From QWHO01 sp039809865 (GTDB lineage: Bacteria; Vulcanimicrobiota; Xenobia; Xenobiales; QWHO01), in contig JBDHVW010000002.1 of NCBI GenBank assembly GCA_039809865.1, forward strand, positions 1 through 64,000: DNA of 64,000 nucleotides, written 5' to 3'. The notes below the pieces were generated by a model, which saw only the letters and a list, made by a program, of their open reading frames with translations, did no database searches and had not been told where the DNA came from. Of the stretch, positions 1 to 8,164 are shown one piece after another. Numbering within the stretch: the first letter of the stretch is position 1; each line of letters begins with the position of its first letter. The translations under genes and the position numbers were made by a program.

Positions 1-1
1 C

Positions 2-79
2 GAGACCCCGCTGGCCCGGATCCTGGATCCGCGCGAGGCCGAGACCCCGCTGGTCCGGGCCCTGGATCCGCGCGAGGCC
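2..79 (+). repeat. Two in-frame 39-bp tandem repeats
   Basis: Bases 2-40 and 41-79 are near-identical 39-bp units, each encoding 13 residues of the form ETPL(A/V)R(I/A)LDPREA. They belong to the upstream part of the methyltransferase-kinase protein. More copies may lie before the window. Confidence 0.85.
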
Positions 80-1489
80 GTCACGCCCCCGGCCGGGCCG
101 GACCTGAAGAGCCTTCTGCGCGACTCGTTCGCCGATCCGGAAATTCCTCGCTTCGACCCGCGCACCGTGGCCCCGCCCCCGGAGGGTAGCGTGATCGCGC
201 CGGCCCGTTACGGTCCCCTTTCCGAGGTGGTCGAGCGACGCCTGGGAGCGGCCGAGGGCAAGAACATCCTGGAGCTGGGCCCCTTCGACAACACGGACCT
301 GGCGCGCCAGCTCGGCGAGCGCAACCGCTACCTGGCCGGCGAGATGAATCCCAGTGCCGCGACCCGGCTCCAGAAGGGGCTGGACGAGGCCGGCGGTCTC
401 GGCAACGCCGTCATCTCCGACACCTATCACCTCCCGTTCGCGGACGAATCGATGGACTCGGTGATCGCGCTCAATCACAATCCCTTCTTCCGCGCCAGTC
501 CCGAAGACAAGATCGCCGCTCTGGACGAGGTGGCCCGGGTCTTGAAGCCCAACGGGGAGCTCATCCTCGAGCCCTGGATGCGCGATGTGAACCCCCCCGA
601 GGTCGAGCAGGCGCTGCGCAGTCGTTTCGACCTGCTCGAGCGGACCAACGTGGGGTCGGTTGGCGACCTGGAGCGCGACATCCTGGTGCTGCGCAAGCCC
701 GGCGTGCCCACCGTGGAGCCGACCAGCGTCAGCCGGCCTCTCGACGTCCGGCCGGACGACCTCAAGCTCAACGCGGACGCCAGTTACCAGATGGAGATCC
801 CGGGGATGGGCCGCGTCATGGCCAAGTCCGACGCGGGCAAGCACACCCGAACCCAGGGAGAGGTGCTGGCCAGCCTGGTGGATGGCCGCCTGCCGAGGGC
901 CCCGGGCGGAGCGGACCGCATCGTCCCGGAGACGGTGCCGATCCGTCTGGCCGAGCCGACGCAGGGGGCTCCCGCGGGCGTCTACAGCGCCCAGAAGTGG
1001 GTGGACGGCGCCGAGGAGTTCGCGGCCCTGCAGAGCTCCGGCCGCGCCTCCGACACCTTCCTGCCCGATGACGTGCGGATGCGCTATCTGGACGTGCTGA
1101 CCGGCAACGTGGACCGCCATCCGGGCAACTGGCTGGTGGACGCGAACCAGGGCGTGCACGCCATCGACAACGGCTACGTCGCTCCCCTGGACGTCCGGGG
1201 CGCCCGTCCCCGCGTGGATCCGAGGCTGGACGACTACCTGACCGACGTCTACATGGGTCGCCGCACCTTCCAGGGCGTCAGCCAGGGTGCCGAGCGTCCC
1301 TTCCTGGAGCAGTCGCTGGAATACGCGCGCCGGGCCCAGACCGAGCTGACCGACCAGGCTATCGACCAGATGGTGGACCAACTGGCCCGCTACTACCCGG
1401 ATAAAGACCTGACCGGCTATGCCGAGCTGCTGCGCCACAACCGCGACGGGATCCCGGCGCTGCTCGAGCGCCAGCTGACCGGGCCATGA
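2..1489 (+). CDS. Methyltransferase-like / HipA- or PI3K-type kinase-like fusion protein (5' partial)
   Basis: The frame is open from base 2, so the gene starts before the window; the GTG at 167 is only an internal possibility. Counting from that GTG, residues about 30-170 look like a class I SAM methyltransferase (NILELGPFDN, then HLPFADESMDSV, then EVARVLKPNGELIL), although the usual GxGxG glycine loop is not intact. Residues about 210-400 look like a HipA/PI3K-like kinase: a VMAKSDAGKHTRTQGE segment resembling the ATP-binding lysine and helix-C glutamate, a hinge QKWVDG, and the catalytic run LTGNVDRHPGNW followed by AIDNG (DFG equivalent). Substrates are unknown. The N-terminal part visible here carries 13-residue repeats. 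The stop overlaps the ATG at 1486, just ahead of the next gene. The domain fusion is well supported; enzymatic activity is inference. Confidence 0.7.
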   Translation, partial: ETPLARILDPREAETPLVRALDPREAVTPPAGPDLKSLLRDSFADPEIPRFDPRTVAPPPEGSVIAPARYGPLSEVVERRLGAAEGKNILELGPFDNTDLARQLGERNRYLAGEMNPSAATRLQKGLDEAGGLGNAVISDTYHLPFADESMDSVIALNHNPFFRASPEDKIAALDEVARVLKPNGELILEPWMRDVNPPEVEQALRSRFDLLERTNVGSVGDLERDILVLRKPGVPTVEPTSVSRPLDVRPDDLKLNADASYQMEIPGMGRVMAKSDAGKHTRTQGEVLASLVDGRLPRAPGGADRIVPETVPIRLAEPTQGAPAGVYSAQKWVDGAEEFAALQSSGRASDTFLPDDVRMRYLDVLTGNVDRHPGNWLVDANQGVHAIDNGYVAPLDVRGARPRVDPRLDDYLTDVYMGRRTFQGVSQGAERPFLEQSLEYARRAQTELTDQAIDQMVDQLARYYPDKDLTGYAELLRHNRDGIPALLERQLTGP

Positions 1490-1500
1490 AAGGAGCTGTC

Positions 1501-1800
1501 GTGAATCGAATCTGTCTCGTCCGCAAGGGGGAAGAGGTCCTCGCCTACCTGGTGCAGAGCCAGACCGGCCTCTACCGCGTCAATCAACGGGGCGTCACCT
1601 TTCTCGAGCCGAGCGAGCACAGCCGCCCACGGCGCGTGCAAGGAGCGATCGTAACCTGGACGGTCGGCAATACCGATCCGGCCTATTTCGAGATGCTGCA
1701 GAGCGAGAGCGGCCAGGTCTCGTTCGAGCGGCAGCCCGACCTCCCGGGGGACCCGGGGCAGGTGGCGGCCCGGCTGCAGAAGCTTCTCCCAGGCTGTTAA
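1501..1800 (+). CDS. Small protein of unknown function
   Basis: A 99-residue protein that I do not recognise. An ATG at 1486 overlaps the stop of the preceding gene, but AAAGGAG at 1488-1494 sits six bases before the GTG at 1501, so I choose the GTG. The product begins MNRICLVRKGEEVLAYLV and reads as a mixed alpha/beta protein without signal peptide or membrane segment. Its tight spacing behind the methyltransferase-kinase gene suggests co-transcription and perhaps a partner role. It could be a cognate regulator or immunity-like partner, but nothing in the sequence shows that. Confidence 0.65.
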   Translation: MNRICLVRKGEEVLAYLVQSQTGLYRVNQRGVTFLEPSEHSRPRRVQGAIVTWTVGNTDPAYFEMLQSESGQVSFERQPDLPGDPGQVAARLQKLLPGC

Positions 1801-1806
1801 CAATCT

Positions 1807-1827
1807 GGCAACCTGATTTTGGTTGCC
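1807..1827. other. Inverted repeat between two small genes
   Basis: GGCAACC (1807-1813) and GGTTGCC (1821-1827) form a perfect 7-bp inverted repeat around a 7-base AT-rich loop. No U-tract follows, so it is a poor intrinsic terminator. It could be an operator or a leader hairpin for the gene at 1887. Confidence 0.3.
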
Positions 1828-1886
1828 CTCCAAATCCGGGGGTTACCCTGAGTGCACAACCCACGCACAAACAGGAGGACAACCCG

Positions 1887-2348
1887 GTGAGCACTCTCGG
1901 AAACATTTCCTTCAGCAACGGCAGCGCCCCCGCCCGCAACGTGTCGGCCCAGGAGGCTTATGACGTCTGGACTGGCAAGAGTACGATCAACGATGTCTTT
2001 GGCATCGACACGACCGATTTCAGTGAAGAGCAGATGAGCCAGGCCTGGAACTCGGTTCACGACACCTACAACCAGGGGATGCACGCCGCGTTCCTGGGAG
2101 CCCTGGCCTCGAATGTCGAGGGGCCGGAGGTCGAGCAGGCGGCGGTGGCCGAGTTCGCCAGTCTCAAGAGCGGCCCCGGCGTCGACGGCGAGGCTCTGGC
2201 CCAGGCGGCCCTGGATGGGGCCCGCAGCCAGATCGCCGACGGAGCCTCGCTCGACCAGGTCCATGACCAGACGGTCGACAAGCCTGACGGGGATCAGGGT
2301 CAGCCGAGCCAGCCGGACGACGGTCGCAGCGCCGACGGCGCCGAGTAG
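1887..2348 (+). CDS. Unknown acidic protein
   Basis: A 153-residue protein starting at a GTG with AGGAGG centred about ten bases upstream. It opens MSTLGNISFSNGSAPARNVS and has an alpha-helical middle (EEQMSQAWNSVHDTYNQGM). The tail is low-complexity and rich in Asp, Gln, Pro and Gly (from about residue 125) and is probably disordered. There is no signal peptide, no transmembrane segment and no family I recognise. It is followed at once by a strong terminator, so it is the last gene of the first transcription unit. Confidence 0.65.
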   Translation: MSTLGNISFSNGSAPARNVSAQEAYDVWTGKSTINDVFGIDTTDFSEEQMSQAWNSVHDTYNQGMHAAFLGALASNVEGPEVEQAAVAEFASLKSGPGVDGEALAQAALDGARSQIADGASLDQVHDQTVDKPDGDQGQPSQPDDGRSADGAE

Positions 2349-2354
2349 CAACTC

Positions 2355-2390
2355 GAGACCCCCGGGCGGCTGCCCGGGGGTCTCTTTCTT
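2355..2390 (+). terminator. Strong rho-independent terminator
   Basis: A perfect 13-bp stem, GAGACCCCCGGGC (2355-2367) pairing with 2372-2384 around a GGCT loop, is followed by TTTCTT. It closes the gene ending at 2348. Confidence 0.9.
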
Positions 2391-2464
2391 AGCCAGACCG
2401 AGCCGATAGGCAACGAAACCGTGACTGTCCGGTTCTATCTCTGGATTTCTTAACAACCACAGGC

Positions 2465-2493
2465 TGGACAACATTCTCTTTCCCTGGTAAGGT
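2465..2493 (+). promoter_or_regulatory. Candidate promoter of the antiporter gene
   Basis: TGGACA (2465-2470) and TAAGGT (2488-2493) are 17 bp apart, a sigma70-like pair with a good -35 and a weak -10. It sits about 35 bases before the GTG start at 2529, directly downstream of the terminator. Confidence 0.4.
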
Positions 2494-2528
2494 TTACTTT
2501 ACACTGCAAACCTGAGCGGAGCCCAGAA

Positions 2529-3908
2529 GTGTCCCTTGCTTCGATAGACATATTCCATATCGTCGTCGCCATCTCGGTGCTGTTGATCGTGGCCCACATC
2601 GGAGGCTACCTCGCGAGCCGGATCGGCATTCCCCCGATGGTCGGCGAGCTGGGTGGGGGGATCTTGCTGGGCGCCACCGTTCTCAAGCGCGCCTGGCCCA
2701 CGGGGCACGCCTGGTTGCTGCCGGCGACCCCCACCGACGGCACCCCGATCCCCCCGCTGCTGCCGATACTCGGATTCTGCAGCACGATCGGCCTGCTGCT
2801 GCTGCTCTTCATCGGCGGACTCCAGCTCCGCCGGCTGATCACCCGGCGCGACTTCGCCTCGGTGACGTGGATCTCGGCCATGGGTGTCATCATCCCCGTC
2901 GGCGCGGGCTTGCTCATTTTGCAGTTCCTGGATTTCTCGCCCTACGTGGGCACCGCGGGCAACCTCACCGCCCTCAAGATCGTGCTGCTGATCGCTCTGG
3001 CCATCACCAGCATCCCCATCATTACCCGTATCTTCCTCGACCTGGGGCTGATGAACACCCGCCTGGCGCGCATCGTGCTGTCGGTGGCCGTCATCGAGGA
3101 CGTGCTGCTCTACATCGCCATGAACATCGCGCTCGGCATGGTGCAGGGCAGCGCCAAGACCGACGCCTCCATTCCCCATATGCTGGGCTTCGCGCCCGAT
3201 TCGCTCACGTTCATCGCCTGGCACGTCGTGGCCAGCCTCGTGCTGCTGGGCGTGGCCGCCTGGGGCTTCGGCGAGGTCGGCTCGCTGGCGCTGGACGCCG
3301 AGGAGGCTTACAAGGGACGCAACGTCGTCGCCATGCGCAGCCCGCTGGGCTGGACCCTGGCCACCATCCTGGCCATCACCAGCCTGGCGATGCTGCTGGG
3401 CCTGGCCCCGATGTTCGGCGCCCTGGTGGCGGGCATCGTGGCCTCCAACAGCTCGCACCCGGCCTTCCTGAAGGCCCAGCACCAGGTCGAGCAGGTCGGC
3501 ACGGCTTTCTTCATCCCGATCTACTTCGCGCTGATCGGCGTCTCGCTCGACCTGGTCAAGGACTTCGACTGGATGCTGACCTTCGGCATCCTGATCGTCG
3601 GCTGCGTCGTCAAGTATGGCGGCGCGCTGCTGGGCGCGCTCATCGCCAAAGAGAAGTTCCCGATGGCCAATGCGCTGGCCATCAGCGTCAACGCGCGCGG
3701 TGGCCCGGGCCTGGTAGTCGCCTCGGTGGCCTTCACCGCCGGCATCATCAATCCGCCAGCTTACACCAGCCTGGTGCTGCTGGCGATTCTTACCTCCGTG
3801 TTCGCCGGCGTCTTCCTGGCTCAGATCCTGCGCAGCAACCCCTCCACCGAGGAGATGATCCGGGGCGAGGGGATCTCGCGCTCCTCAGAGCCCCAGGCCG
3901 CGGCGTAA
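2529..3908 (+). CDS. Cation:proton antiporter, CPA2 / KefB-like
   Basis: A 459-residue polytopic membrane protein with about 12-13 hydrophobic segments. The opening IVAHIGGYLASRIGIPPMVGELGGGILLG is characteristic of the sodium/proton exchanger domain of the CPA2 family. Later helices carry RIVLSVAVIEDVLLYIAM (the conserved acidic ion-binding region) and SVNARGGPGLVVASVA. There is no C-terminal TrkA-N or UspA regulatory domain, so it is a short form. It should exchange Na+ or K+ for protons at the inner membrane; ion specificity cannot be read. The start is GTG with GCGGAG upstream. Its 3' end overlaps the convergent gene by 24 bp. Confidence 0.9.
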   Translation: MSLASIDIFHIVVAISVLLIVAHIGGYLASRIGIPPMVGELGGGILLGATVLKRAWPTGHAWLLPATPTDGTPIPPLLPILGFCSTIGLLLLLFIGGLQLRRLITRRDFASVTWISAMGVIIPVGAGLLILQFLDFSPYVGTAGNLTALKIVLLIALAITSIPIITRIFLDLGLMNTRLARIVLSVAVIEDVLLYIAMNIALGMVQGSAKTDASIPHMLGFAPDSLTFIAWHVVASLVLLGVAAWGFGEVGSLALDAEEAYKGRNVVAMRSPLGWTLATILAITSLAMLLGLAPMFGALVAGIVASNSSHPAFLKAQHQVEQVGTAFFIPIYFALIGVSLDLVKDFDWMLTFGILIVGCVVKYGGALLGALIAKEKFPMANALAISVNARGGPGLVVASVAFTAGIINPPAYTSLVLLAILTSVFAGVFLAQILRSNPSTEEMIRGEGISRSSEPQAAA

Positions 3909-5963
3909 CACCGTCTCGAGGATTTCTCGCAGAATCCGCTTGCCCTCGGGGGTGGCCTCGCCCTGGCAGGCCTCCATTCCACCCAGGTGGTCCGGCCCCA
4001 GCTCGATGAGCAGCTCGCGGGCCCGCGCGCGCTCCTCGGCCGGACCCTGGTCGAGCCGATCCACCAGCAGGCGGAACCCCAGCTGGTGGCCCCAGCGCGC
4101 CAGCGTTTGTGCGGCCAGCATCTGCAACTGCCAGTCACCCGGATCGGAGACGAGCTGGTCCATGGTCGAGATCAAGACCGGGGCTGGATTTCTGAGCCCT
4201 CCCAGAGCCCGCACCGCGGCCGGGGAACGCGTCTCGGTCAGGGCTCCCACGTTCTCCTCGCCCAGGGCGCGCAGCCGGGGGTCGTCGTGGCTCAGCCACT
4301 GCAGCACCCGTGGCTCCAGCGCCGTGATGCGGCCCAGGTTGGCCCGCAGGAGCTCCAGGGCCGGCCCCGGGTCTTCGGCTCGCAGCGCATAGTCGGACAG
4401 CCAGTCCGGGTCGAGGTACCGGCGCATCGCGCTCAAGACCTCCAACCGATCGCTGTCGCCGCTCTCCAGCACGGGAGTCAACTCGCCGCCCGCCAGCAGA
4501 AGCTCGGGCTCGCGCATCACCTCGGTCAGCTTCTTGCACTTCCAGTGCCAGCCCGGACCGCGGCGTGCGGCGTGGTAGCGAAAGGCCTCCAGACAGCGGG
4601 CCGGGTTGGGGTGGCCTTCCAGCGCCTTCCAGGCCTCCTGGAAGCGCGTCGGCTTCTGCAGGCACAGGTGCAGCGCGTCCCATTCCTGGGCGGATTTCAG
4701 CACCTCGGCCGCCTGAGGATGATCCTCGAGCAGCTCCATCAGCTTGCGCACCGACTCCCGCGTCAGCTCCCCGGGCCGCACGGTGGCGGCCAGACCCTCC
4801 AGCCAGGTGGCGGTGTCCTGGCCAGGACGACCGGCCAGGTCGAGCTGAGTCAACGAAGGTGCCTTCAACTCGGCCATCGCGCTGCCCAGGTCGAGGTCCA
4901 GCGTGTTCTCGCTCAAGATGCGGGCCGTGCCCACGGGGTCCGCGGCCCGCTCGCGCCAGGCGCGGGCCAGACGCATGGCCTGCTCGAGATCCCACGAGGT
5001 GCGCCCCAGCAGGCGTCCCTGGGCGATTTCGTCCAGCACGTGCAGCATCAATCCCATCAGGGGGGCGTTGGAGGTGCGGAGCTCGCGCCCGTTCCAGCTC
5101 AGCCAGAGCTCCGGGCCGCCCCACTTGCGGGTCCAATCCTCCCAGGCGTTCAGCTCGTCGAGCAGGGCGCGCAGCTTCTCCCATTCCTGAGCGGGTGGAA
5201 TGTAGTGCCGAATTCCGTGGCGATCCACCCGTAGATCGCCGTAAGTCAGGGTGAGCCCGACGTCGGGCGCGGCATTCTCGGTCAGCTCGTGAGGCCGAAT
5301 GACCGGCTCGGGCGCGGCCTCTTGCAGGGCCGGCAGGCGCGGCTGGAGCCACAGAGCCAGCGCCAGGGAGAGTGCCTGAACCGAGACTTTCAGCTCCTCG
5401 CCCGGGTCGTCTCGACCTTCGAGCACGCCGAGCGTCTGACCCCGGATGCTGAGGACGACCCTGCGCCCGGACCGTTGGCGCAGCTCGTCGGAGGGCCCGA
5501 GCCCGGGTTCGGCGGGGCGCAGTCCGGGCTCGAGCGCGCTCAGCTCGTCCCAGGTCCGTCCCAGCCAGACGTCGTCGAAAGCCGGTCCCAGGGGCCAGAG
5601 CCCGCGCTCCAGACCCCGGGCGACCCCGAGGAAGGTGGCCAGCAGCTTCAACCGCGCCAGTTGGGCCGGGCTGTAGGCGCCCACCGCGTCGCTGGCGACC
5701 GAGAGCGTCCCCAGTCGGTGCCCGCGCCAGGGAATCGGGGCCGCCATCACGGCCAGGTCGCCTTTGCGACCGGTCACCGCCCGCTCGACCTGCAACTCGT
5801 CGACGGCCCACCGCTGGCAGGGCAGGTCGAAATCGCGCAGCGCTCGCGCGATGTCCGGCGGCTCGTCCCACATTCGCAGGGCCACCTCGCGAATGAGCTC
5901 CAGCGGCAGTCCGGCCAGCTCGAGCGGGACCTCCTGGCTCAGGGCGATGTCGCGCCGAATCAT
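3885..5963 (-). CDS. Large protein with GAF-like N-terminus and HEAT-like C-terminus
   Basis: A 692-residue soluble protein. Residues about 10-110 read like a GAF domain (PIPWRGHRLGTLSVASDAVGAYSPAQLARLKLLATFLGVA), and a second region around 150-210 (RRVVLSIRGQTLGVLEGRDDPGEELKVS) may be another. The last roughly 300 residues are helical with HEAT-repeat flavour (DWQLQMLAAQTLARWGHQLG, then ARARELLIELGPDHLGGM), suggesting a protein-binding scaffold. The ATG at 5963 follows an in-frame TTG at 5966; I prefer the ATG, although the ribosome site is weak. It is transcribed away from the DUF5682 gene with only about 55 bp between, so a shared bidirectional control region is likely. The function is unknown. 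Confidence 0.7.
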   Translation of the reverse strand: MIRRDIALSQEVPLELAGLPLELIREVALRMWDEPPDIARALRDFDLPCQRWAVDELQVERAVTGRKGDLAVMAAPIPWRGHRLGTLSVASDAVGAYSPAQLARLKLLATFLGVARGLERGLWPLGPAFDDVWLGRTWDELSALEPGLRPAEPGLGPSDELRQRSGRRVVLSIRGQTLGVLEGRDDPGEELKVSVQALSLALALWLQPRLPALQEAAPEPVIRPHELTENAAPDVGLTLTYGDLRVDRHGIRHYIPPAQEWEKLRALLDELNAWEDWTRKWGGPELWLSWNGRELRTSNAPLMGLMLHVLDEIAQGRLLGRTSWDLEQAMRLARAWRERAADPVGTARILSENTLDLDLGSAMAELKAPSLTQLDLAGRPGQDTATWLEGLAATVRPGELTRESVRKLMELLEDHPQAAEVLKSAQEWDALHLCLQKPTRFQEAWKALEGHPNPARCLEAFRYHAARRGPGWHWKCKKLTEVMREPELLLAGGELTPVLESGDSDRLEVLSAMRRYLDPDWLSDYALRAEDPGPALELLRANLGRITALEPRVLQWLSHDDPRLRALGEENVGALTETRSPAAVRALGGLRNPAPVLISTMDQLVSDPGDWQLQMLAAQTLARWGHQLGFRLLVDRLDQGPAEERARARELLIELGPDHLGGMEACQGEATPEGKRILREILETVLRRGLGL

Positions 5964-6018
5964 CAAGCTGATTTCCGTGCCGGAAGGCGCTCACCCTCCG
6001 TTGGGGAAGCGATTCCGG

Positions 6019-8148
6019 GTGAGGATCTTCCCCATCCGCCACCACGGCCCGGGCTCGGCGCGCTCGCTCCTGACGGCTTTCGAAGATTACCGGCCCGACG
6101 CCGTGCTGATCGAGGGTCCGCCCGACGCCGACGCTCTCATCGGCCTGGCGGCGAGCTCCGGCATGCAGCCGCCGGTGGCGCTGGTCCTCTATCCCCCGGA
6201 CGAGCCCCGCCGGGCGGTCTATTACCCCTTCGCCGCCTTTTCGCCCGAGTGGGTGGCCCTGCGCTGGGCTCTGCAAAACGGGGTGCCCGTGCGTTTCATG
6301 GACCTGCCGCAGAGCCACCAGATGGGGCTCGAGCGGGACGAGCCCGACCTCGATCCGCTGGGCACCCTGGCCGAGATGGCGGGCTTCGAAGACGGCGAGC
6401 GCTGGTGGGAGTTCCTGGTGGAGCAGCGGAGCGGCTCGGGGGAGGTGTTCGAGGCCATCGCCGAGGCCATGGCCGCCCTGCGCGAGGGGCGCGAGTCCCC
6501 CCCGCGCGAGGCGCTGCGCGAGGCCTGGATGCGCAAGACCATCCGCTCGGTGAAGGCGGAGCGACTGGCGGTCGTGTGCGGCGCCTGGCACGCCCCCGCG
6601 CTGAGCGGCGGCACCGCGCGCGCCGACGACAAGCTGCTCAAAGGCCTGAGCAAGACGAAGGTAGAGGCCACCTGGGTGCCCTGGACGTTCGCCCGGCTGG
6701 CCTTCGCGAGCGGCTACGGGGCGGGTGTGGAGTCGCCCGAATACTATACGCTCGTCTGGGAGACGCCTCCCGAGCAGCTCACGGTGCACTGGATGAGCCG
6801 CGCGGCGCGGCTGCTGCGCGAGGAGGACCTGAGCGCCTCGACGGCCTCCAGCGTCGAGGCCGTGCGCCTGGCGGAGACGCTGGCCTCGCTGCGCGGATTG
6901 CCCCTGGCCGGCCTGGCGGAGCTGATGGAGGCGGCCGAGGCGGTCTTCTGTACGGGCGTAACGACGCCGATGCAGCTCATCCGCGAGCGCCTGGTGGTGG
7001 GCCAGCGATTGGGAGCGGTGCCCGAGGACGCGCCCACGGTTCCCCTGGCCCGCGACCTGGAGAAGCTGGCGCGCCGCCTTCGACTCAAGCAAGAGGCCGC
7101 CCACCGCGCCCTGGAGCTGGACCTGCGCAAGCCGAACGACCTCGAGCGCAGCCAGCTCCTGCACCGCCTGGCCCTCCTGGACGTGGATTGGGGCGAGCTG
7201 CGCGAGTCGCGCGGAATGGGCACCTTTCGCGAGACCTGGGGCCTGGAGTGGAAGCCGGAGCTGGCGGTTCACCTGATCGAGGCGGCGGTCTGGGGCAACA
7301 CCATGGAGGAGGCGGCCTCGGCTCGGGCGAGTCACGACGCCCTGGCGCTCGAGACCCTGCCCGAGGTGACCGAGCTGGCCGACCAGGTGCTGCTGGCCGA
7401 GCTCGGCGTTCCCCTGCCCGTGGTGCTGGGCCGCCTGGAGTCGCTGGCGGCCGTGGCCGCCGACCTGGGCCACCTGATGGACGCCCTGCCGCGCGTCGCG
7501 CGCATGCTGCGTTACCCCGGCGTCCGCGGCACCGAGGTCAGCTCGCTGCAGGCCGTGCTGGACGGGCTGGTGGGCCGGATCGTGGTCGGCCTGCCGCTGG
7601 CCTGCGCCTCGCTCGACGACGAGGCGGCCGACTTGATGCTGCGCCGCCTGATGGAGGTCGACCTCGCCCTGCAGACACACCGGGCCGACTGGGAAGGCGC
7701 CCTGGCCGGGCTGGCCTCGCAAGAGTCGCTGCACGGCTTGGTGGCGGGCCGTTGCGTCTGGATTCTGCTCGACCGGGGCGGGCTGAGCGAGGAGCAGGTG
7801 GCGGTCCGGCTGTCGCGGGCGCTTTCGGACGAGCCGGCCGCGGCGGCGGCCTGGGCCGAGGGGCTCCTGCGCGGCAACGGCGCGCTGCTGGTGCACACCG
7901 AGGGTCTTTTCGGCGCGCTGGACGACTGGGTCGGGGCGCTGTCCGACGAGGCCTTCCAGACCGTGCTGCCGCTGGTGCGCCGCACGTTCAGCACGTTCAC
8001 CGGTCCCGAAAAGCGGCAGCTCGGCGAGCGGGCGCGTCACGGGCGGCCCCTGACGAAGGCCCCGTCGGAGCTGGACGAGGAACGGGCGGCCCGAGTGTTG
8101 CCGGTCTTGCGGCTGCTGCTTGCAGGAGGTGGCGGACCGGCAGGCTAA
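6019..8148 (+). CDS. DUF5682 family protein
   Basis: A 709-residue protein. The N-terminus VRIFPIRHHGPGSARSLLTA followed by DAVLIEGPPDADALI is the signature I associate with DUF5682. The family is usually found beside MoxR-type AAA ATPases and VWA proteins in suspected NTP-dependent stress or conflict systems. Those partners are absent here. An upstream GTG at 5977 is in frame, but family members begin close to the RIF..RHHGPG motif, so I choose the GTG at 6019 with GGGGAAG upstream. No signal peptide or membrane span is seen. ftsY begins 16 bp after the stop, so the two are probably co-transcribed. The biochemical role is unknown; a relation to ChaN/EreA-like folds is only a guess. Confidence 0.75.
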   Translation: MRIFPIRHHGPGSARSLLTAFEDYRPDAVLIEGPPDADALIGLAASSGMQPPVALVLYPPDEPRRAVYYPFAAFSPEWVALRWALQNGVPVRFMDLPQSHQMGLERDEPDLDPLGTLAEMAGFEDGERWWEFLVEQRSGSGEVFEAIAEAMAALREGRESPPREALREAWMRKTIRSVKAERLAVVCGAWHAPALSGGTARADDKLLKGLSKTKVEATWVPWTFARLAFASGYGAGVESPEYYTLVWETPPEQLTVHWMSRAARLLREEDLSASTASSVEAVRLAETLASLRGLPLAGLAELMEAAEAVFCTGVTTPMQLIRERLVVGQRLGAVPEDAPTVPLARDLEKLARRLRLKQEAAHRALELDLRKPNDLERSQLLHRLALLDVDWGELRESRGMGTFRETWGLEWKPELAVHLIEAAVWGNTMEEAASARASHDALALETLPEVTELADQVLLAELGVPLPVVLGRLESLAAVAADLGHLMDALPRVARMLRYPGVRGTEVSSLQAVLDGLVGRIVVGLPLACASLDDEAADLMLRRLMEVDLALQTHRADWEGALAGLASQESLHGLVAGRCVWILLDRGGLSEEQVAVRLSRALSDEPAAAAAWAEGLLRGNGALLVHTEGLFGALDDWVGALSDEAFQTVLPLVRRTFSTFTGPEKRQLGERARHGRPLTKAPSELDEERAARVLPVLRLLLAGGGGPAG

Positions 8149-8164
8149 GGAGCCTCCTCGCACG

